This document shows, piece after piece, positions 61,144-64,000 of a DNA stretch of 64,000 bases. This DNA is from Dermatophilus congolensis (lineage in GTDB: Bacteria; Actinomycetota; Actinomycetes; Actinomycetales; Dermatophilaceae). Where the stretch lies: NCBI GenBank assembly GCA_030538115.1, contig JAUNUP010000017.1:1-64000 (forward strand), written 5' to 3'. The notes beneath the pieces are model-generated. The model worked only from the letters and a program-made list of their open reading frames with translations. It ran no database searches and had not been told where the DNA came from. The first letter of the stretch is position 1; the number at the start of each line of letters is the position of its first letter. The translations under genes were made by a program, and so were the position numbers.

Positions 61144-61595
61144 GCCGCCGCCCCGCCGTCACGGAACGGGACCGGCCCACCCTGGTGCGCATCAAGTGTC
61201 GCCTTGAGATCTTCGGCTAGCGGCATCGGACGTTGCGTCGCCTGGTCGACGTGCACCATCGTCGTCGAGGCGACCGCGTACACCTTCTCGCCGGTGTCGG
61301 GGTGATCGCGCACGATGTACCCGAGTTCGAGGCTCGACGAGCCGACCCTCACCGCCCACATCTCCACGCGAATCGGCTTGACCCGGTACGAGATCGCCGC
61401 CCGGTACTCGAGCTTCTGGCTCGCCACGACGAAGAACAGCCCGTCGGCGCGGTCGGGGTCGCCCGTCCATTCGCCGAACGAGCGCACCCGCGCCTCTTCG
61501 AGAAACTGAAAGTACGCGACGTTGTTGACGTGCCCGAGCGCGTCGATGTCGCCGAACCGGAGCGGGATGTCGATGTGGTGCGGAGCCTGGGTCAT
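61140..61595 (-). CDS. 4HBT-type acyl-CoA thioesterase
   Basis: The 151-residue hotdog-fold protein has PLRFGDIDALGHVNNVAYFQ at the N-terminus, with the aspartate of the 4-hydroxybenzoyl-CoA thioesterase family near residue 16. It likely cleaves an acyl-CoA; substrate unknown. ATG 61595 is the sensible start. It is followed by an overlapping gene of unknown function and lies 121 bases from the divergent tesB. Confidence 0.87.
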   Translation of the reverse strand: MTQAPHHIDIPLRFGDIDALGHVNNVAYFQFLEEARVRSFGEWTGDPDRADGLFFVVASQKLEYRAAISYRVKPIRVEMWAVRVGSSSLELGYIVRDHPDTGEKVYAVASTTMVHVDQATQRPMPLAEDLKATLDAHQGGPVPFRDGGAAA

Positions 61596-61716
61596 GCGCC
61601 CATCCTGACAGGCCCCACCGACAGGCCCCGCATCAGAGTCGCCTGCACAGGCACTGCCCAGGGCCTGTGCACGGCCTGCGCACCCGAGGCTCGCCCGAAG
61701 GCTTACCGTTGGCCGG

Positions 61717-62646
61717 GTGAGCAACGATTCCGCCTCTCCGTACGACGCTCCGTACGAGCCGCTCGGTGACCTTCTCGACGTTCTCGACCTCACCCCCGAG
61801 GCACCGACGACGGGCCAGTACGGCGACGTGCGCGACATGTTCTCGGGCCGCAGCCAGCCGACTCCGCACAAGCGCATCTTCGGGGGCCAGGCGCTCGCCC
61901 AGTGTCTCGTTGCCGCTGGTCGGAGCGTGGACGCCCTGCGCGCGGAGGGCCTGCTTCCCCATTCGCTGCACGCCACGTTTCTGCAGCCGGGCGACCCCGA
62001 CGTGCCGCTCACGTTCGTCGTCGAGCGGTTGCGCGATTCACGGTCGTTCTCGGCCCGTCGCGTGCATGCGCTGCAGCACGACCGCCCGATCCTGGCGATG
62101 ATGTGCTCGTTCGCGCTCCCCTCCGACGGGCTCGACCACCAAGTGCCGATGCCCGACGCGCCCGCGCCGGAGTCGCTGCCCGAGCTGGCCGCCGAGCTCT
62201 ACTCCCCACCCGCGACGGCGGGCGGAGACTGGCTCATGCGCCGCGCCGTCGACGTGCGCCACATCGACGGCAACATCGCGATGAGACCAGGCCCGGTCAC
62301 CGATCGGGAGATGGTGTGGTTCAAGGCGCTCGGTGAACTCGTGGGTGCCGTCGACAACCCGATCATCCACGCGGCCGTGTACGCGTACGCCTCGGACTGG
62401 ACGATTCTCGAGCCGGTGCTGCGCCGCCACGGCCTCGCGTGGGTCGACCGGCGGCTGCGAGCCGCGAGCCTCGACCACGCGATGTGGTTTCACCGCCCGG
62501 GCCGCGCCGACCGCTGGACCCTGTACGCGCAGGAGTCGCCGTCCGCAGCCTCCGGACGCGGGTTCGGTTACGGGCACATGTTCGCCGAAGACGGCACCCT
62601 CATCGCCACGGTCGCGCAGGAGGGGATGGTGCGGATCAAGGAGTGA
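61717..62646 (+). CDS. tesB: Acyl-CoA thioesterase II
   Basis: The 309-residue double-hotdog enzyme has RIFGGQALAQCLVAAGRSVD near the start, LHATFLQPGDPDVPL, and a second hotdog (about 180-305) with DHAMWFHRP and GRGFGYGHMFAEDGTLIATVAQEG at the end. It hydrolyses medium- and long-chain acyl-CoAs. GTG 61717 is my start. It is divergent from the 4HBT thioesterase gene. Two thioesterases side by side suggest related roles in acyl-CoA turnover. Confidence 0.92.
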   Translation: MSNDSASPYDAPYEPLGDLLDVLDLTPEAPTTGQYGDVRDMFSGRSQPTPHKRIFGGQALAQCLVAAGRSVDALRAEGLLPHSLHATFLQPGDPDVPLTFVVERLRDSRSFSARRVHALQHDRPILAMMCSFALPSDGLDHQVPMPDAPAPESLPELAAELYSPPATAGGDWLMRRAVDVRHIDGNIAMRPGPVTDREMVWFKALGELVGAVDNPIIHAAVYAYASDWTILEPVLRRHGLAWVDRRLRAASLDHAMWFHRPGRADRWTLYAQESPSAASGRGFGYGHMFAEDGTLIATVAQEGMVRIKE

Positions 62647-62687
62647 CCCGCACCATCCCGTTCCACTGGCTGCGCACAGACGAACGT

Positions 62688-63794
62688 CTACTGCTCCCCG
62701 AGGCCGAGGCTGGCGTAGGTGGCCATGTCGGCGAGGATGTCGAGCGCCTGACGGATGACGCCGATGGCCACGGCCGCGCCGCTGCCCTCGCCGAGTCGCA
62801 TGTCGAGCGCGAGTATCGGCTGCAGACCGAGGGATTCGAGCTGCACCGCGTGCCCCGGCTCAGCCGAGACGTGGCCCGCGATCATGCTCTCGACGGAGCC
62901 GGGCGCGAGACGAGCCGCGACGAGGGCCGCCGAGGTGGTGATGAACCCGTCGAGCACCACGGGAATGCCGCGGCTCGCGCACCCGATCATCACGCCGGCC
63001 ATGCCCGCGATCTCGAGCCCGCCCATGGAGGCGAGCACGTCGAGGGGGTCGGTCGCGTCGGGGTGGGCGGCGAGGACGCGGCGCACGACCTCCGTCTTGT
63101 GGCGCATCTGCTCGGAGTCGAGGCCGCTGCCGGGGCCGACGACGAGGGCCGCGTCGACGTCGAGCAGCCTCGCGGTGATGGCGCTCGCGGAGGCGGTGTT
63201 GCCGATCCCGACCTCGCCGACGCCGACGAGGTCGTGGCCCGAGTCGATGAGGTCGTGGGCGATGTCGATGCCGTGCCGAAGCGCCTGCCGGGCCTCGTCG
63301 CGGGTCATCGCATCGCCGGTGGCGCTGTTGGCCGTGCCTGGCCGAACACGCCGGTCGAGCACCTCACGGCCGACACACTCCGGCGGCACGCTCACGCCCA
63401 GGTCGGCGACGACGAGCTTGGCCCCCACTCCGCGCGCCAGCACCGACACCGCGGCCCCGCCGGCGGCGAGGCTCTCGAGCATCAGCCCGGTCACCTCGCT
63501 CGGGTAGGCGCTGACCGACTCGGCGTTGAGGCCGTGGTCGGCGGCGCAGATGACGACGGCCGGGGTGGGTGCGCCGGGCTCTTCGATGCCGCGAACAGCG
63601 GCGATGTCGATCGCGATCTGCTCCAACCTGCCCAGCGACCCGATCGGCTTGACCTTGCCGTCCATCGCCGTCGCGACCGCGGCTCTCACCCGCCCGCGGT
63701 CGGTGACCGAACGCAGGGTCTCGACGGCGGCCACCGCCTCTGCGAGCACGGCCGCATCGGTGCGGGTTTCGACGGCAGATGACGGGACGGTCAT
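62688..63794 (-). CDS. cobT: Nicotinate-nucleotide-dimethylbenzimidazole phosphoribosyltransferase
   Basis: The 368-residue enzyme makes alpha-ribazole phosphate for cobalamin lower-ligand assembly. Family segments are KPIGSLGRLEQIA (about 50-62), VICAADHGLNAESVSAYP, GEVGIGNTASASA and DGFITT; the catalytic glutamate lies in MRLGEGSGAA near the C-terminus. ATG 63794 follows AAGGAAG. It lies 36 bases after an ABC ATPase gene on the same strand, so it probably belongs to a cobalt or corrinoid operon. Confidence 0.94.
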   Translation of the reverse strand: MTVPSSAVETRTDAAVLAEAVAAVETLRSVTDRGRVRAAVATAMDGKVKPIGSLGRLEQIAIDIAAVRGIEEPGAPTPAVVICAADHGLNAESVSAYPSEVTGLMLESLAAGGAAVSVLARGVGAKLVVADLGVSVPPECVGREVLDRRVRPGTANSATGDAMTRDEARQALRHGIDIAHDLIDSGHDLVGVGEVGIGNTASASAITARLLDVDAALVVGPGSGLDSEQMRHKTEVVRRVLAAHPDATDPLDVLASMGGLEIAGMAGVMIGCASRGIPVVLDGFITTSAALVAARLAPGSVESMIAGHVSAEPGHAVQLESLGLQPILALDMRLGEGSGAAVAIGVIRQALDILADMATYASLGLGEQ

Positions 63795-63830
63795 GACGTA
63801 CTTCCTTCTCGGACCGGGTGAGCCTGCTGG

Positions 63831-64000
63831 TCAGGCTCGTGAACTGGGGAGCACGACGACCTCGCCGTCGATGCGACGCACCCGCAAGGGGGCACCGAAC
63901 GCCTCGGAGAGCAGGTCGTCGCGCAGAACCTCGCCCGGCGTACCGAGAGCTGCCGCGCGGCCGTCGTGCACGAGGAGCAGGCGGTCGGCGTAGCGGGCGG
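63831..64000 (-). CDS. ABC transporter ATP-binding protein, C-terminal part only
   Basis: About 55 residues are present: RYADRLLLVHDGRAAALG, the H-loop vicinity and end of an ABC ATPase, then TPGEVLRDDLLSEAFGAPLR, which resembles the end of FecE/BtuD-like iron-siderophore or corrinoid importers. The 5' part is beyond the window. With cobT directly downstream, a B12 or cobalt-related importer is plausible but not proven. Confidence 0.75.
   Translation of the reverse strand, partial: ARYADRLLLVHDGRAAALGTPGEVLRDDLLSEAFGAPLRVRRIDGEVVVLPSSRA

Noticed and set aside
63795..63830. Cobalamin riboswitch before cobT
   Set aside because: Only 36 bases separate cobT from the upstream ABC gene on the same strand; far too short for a riboswitch and without B12-box sequence.

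Overview
The window is chromosomal DNA from a high-GC actinobacterium. A member of the Micrococcales (Dermatophilaceae, Dermacoccaceae or Intrasporangiaceae type) is my best guess, but the family assignment is inference. The clues are frequent GTG starts, tight GTGA/ATGA/TGATG gene overlaps, a translational T-box before a eukaryote-like ileS, a homologue of the mycothiol-dependent nitroreductase Rv2466c, a WhiB-like protein, and the gene orders clpX-clpP2-clpP1-tig and folC-DUF4233.

Layout. Positions 1-2360 hold pnp (cut by the window edge) and rpsO. 2752-7384 is a nitrogen-oxide island: a protoglobin, an NnrS-like membrane protein, and a three-part membrane/cupredoxin/copper nitrite reductase fusion. 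7421-17109 is a housekeeping block on the minus strand (ileS, GNAT, folC, DUF4233, then ndk). It is interrupted on the plus strand by a five-gene operon (8259-11324): Roadblock, BON/OmpA wall-binding protein, membrane coiled-coil protein, MglA/CvnD-like small GTPase, Roadblock. I could not match this set to a described system, and it is the best candidate for a new one. 17110-27500 carries the ileS T-box, an AspT-like transporter, a universal stress protein, valS, and a mannitol-type PTS with a zinc dehydrogenase and a divergent DeoR regulator. 27510-32989 has a C39-like cysteine-peptidase-fold protein, clpX, clpP2, clpP1 and tig.

Two tRNA genes follow (Pro-TGG, Gly-TCC). The tRNA-Gly gene is the attachment site of a 10.3-kb integrative element of the actinomycete AICE type, bounded by perfect 48-bp direct repeats (33838-33885 and 44151-44198). 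It encodes an integrase, excisionase, HUH-type replication initiator, WhiB-like protein, TraB/FtsK-like translocase, two small conserved proteins, a GntR regulator with its operators, a HAD hydrolase, and low-GC cargo (a secreted protein and a membrane protein).

From 44256 to the end the chromosome resumes with metabolic genes: rpiB, a DinB-fold protein with a perfect CRP-type operator upstream, an Rv2466c-like protein, pepN, two MFS carriers, malQ, a pyruvate formate-lyase activase, a MscS channel, a truncated haemoglobin, a GH13 alpha-glucosidase, two thioesterases, cobT, and the end of an ABC ATPase.

Three intergenic places (20174-20297, 23095-23217, 33522-33603) share a previously unlabelled repeat. 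Its unit is a pair of near-palindromic 12-mers whose starts are 43-44 bp apart. The two members are exact reverse complements of each other even where the motif varies, as expected of a structured, dispersed element. Start codons were chosen from Shine-Dalgarno position, overlaps and remembered family N-termini; no database search was possible.
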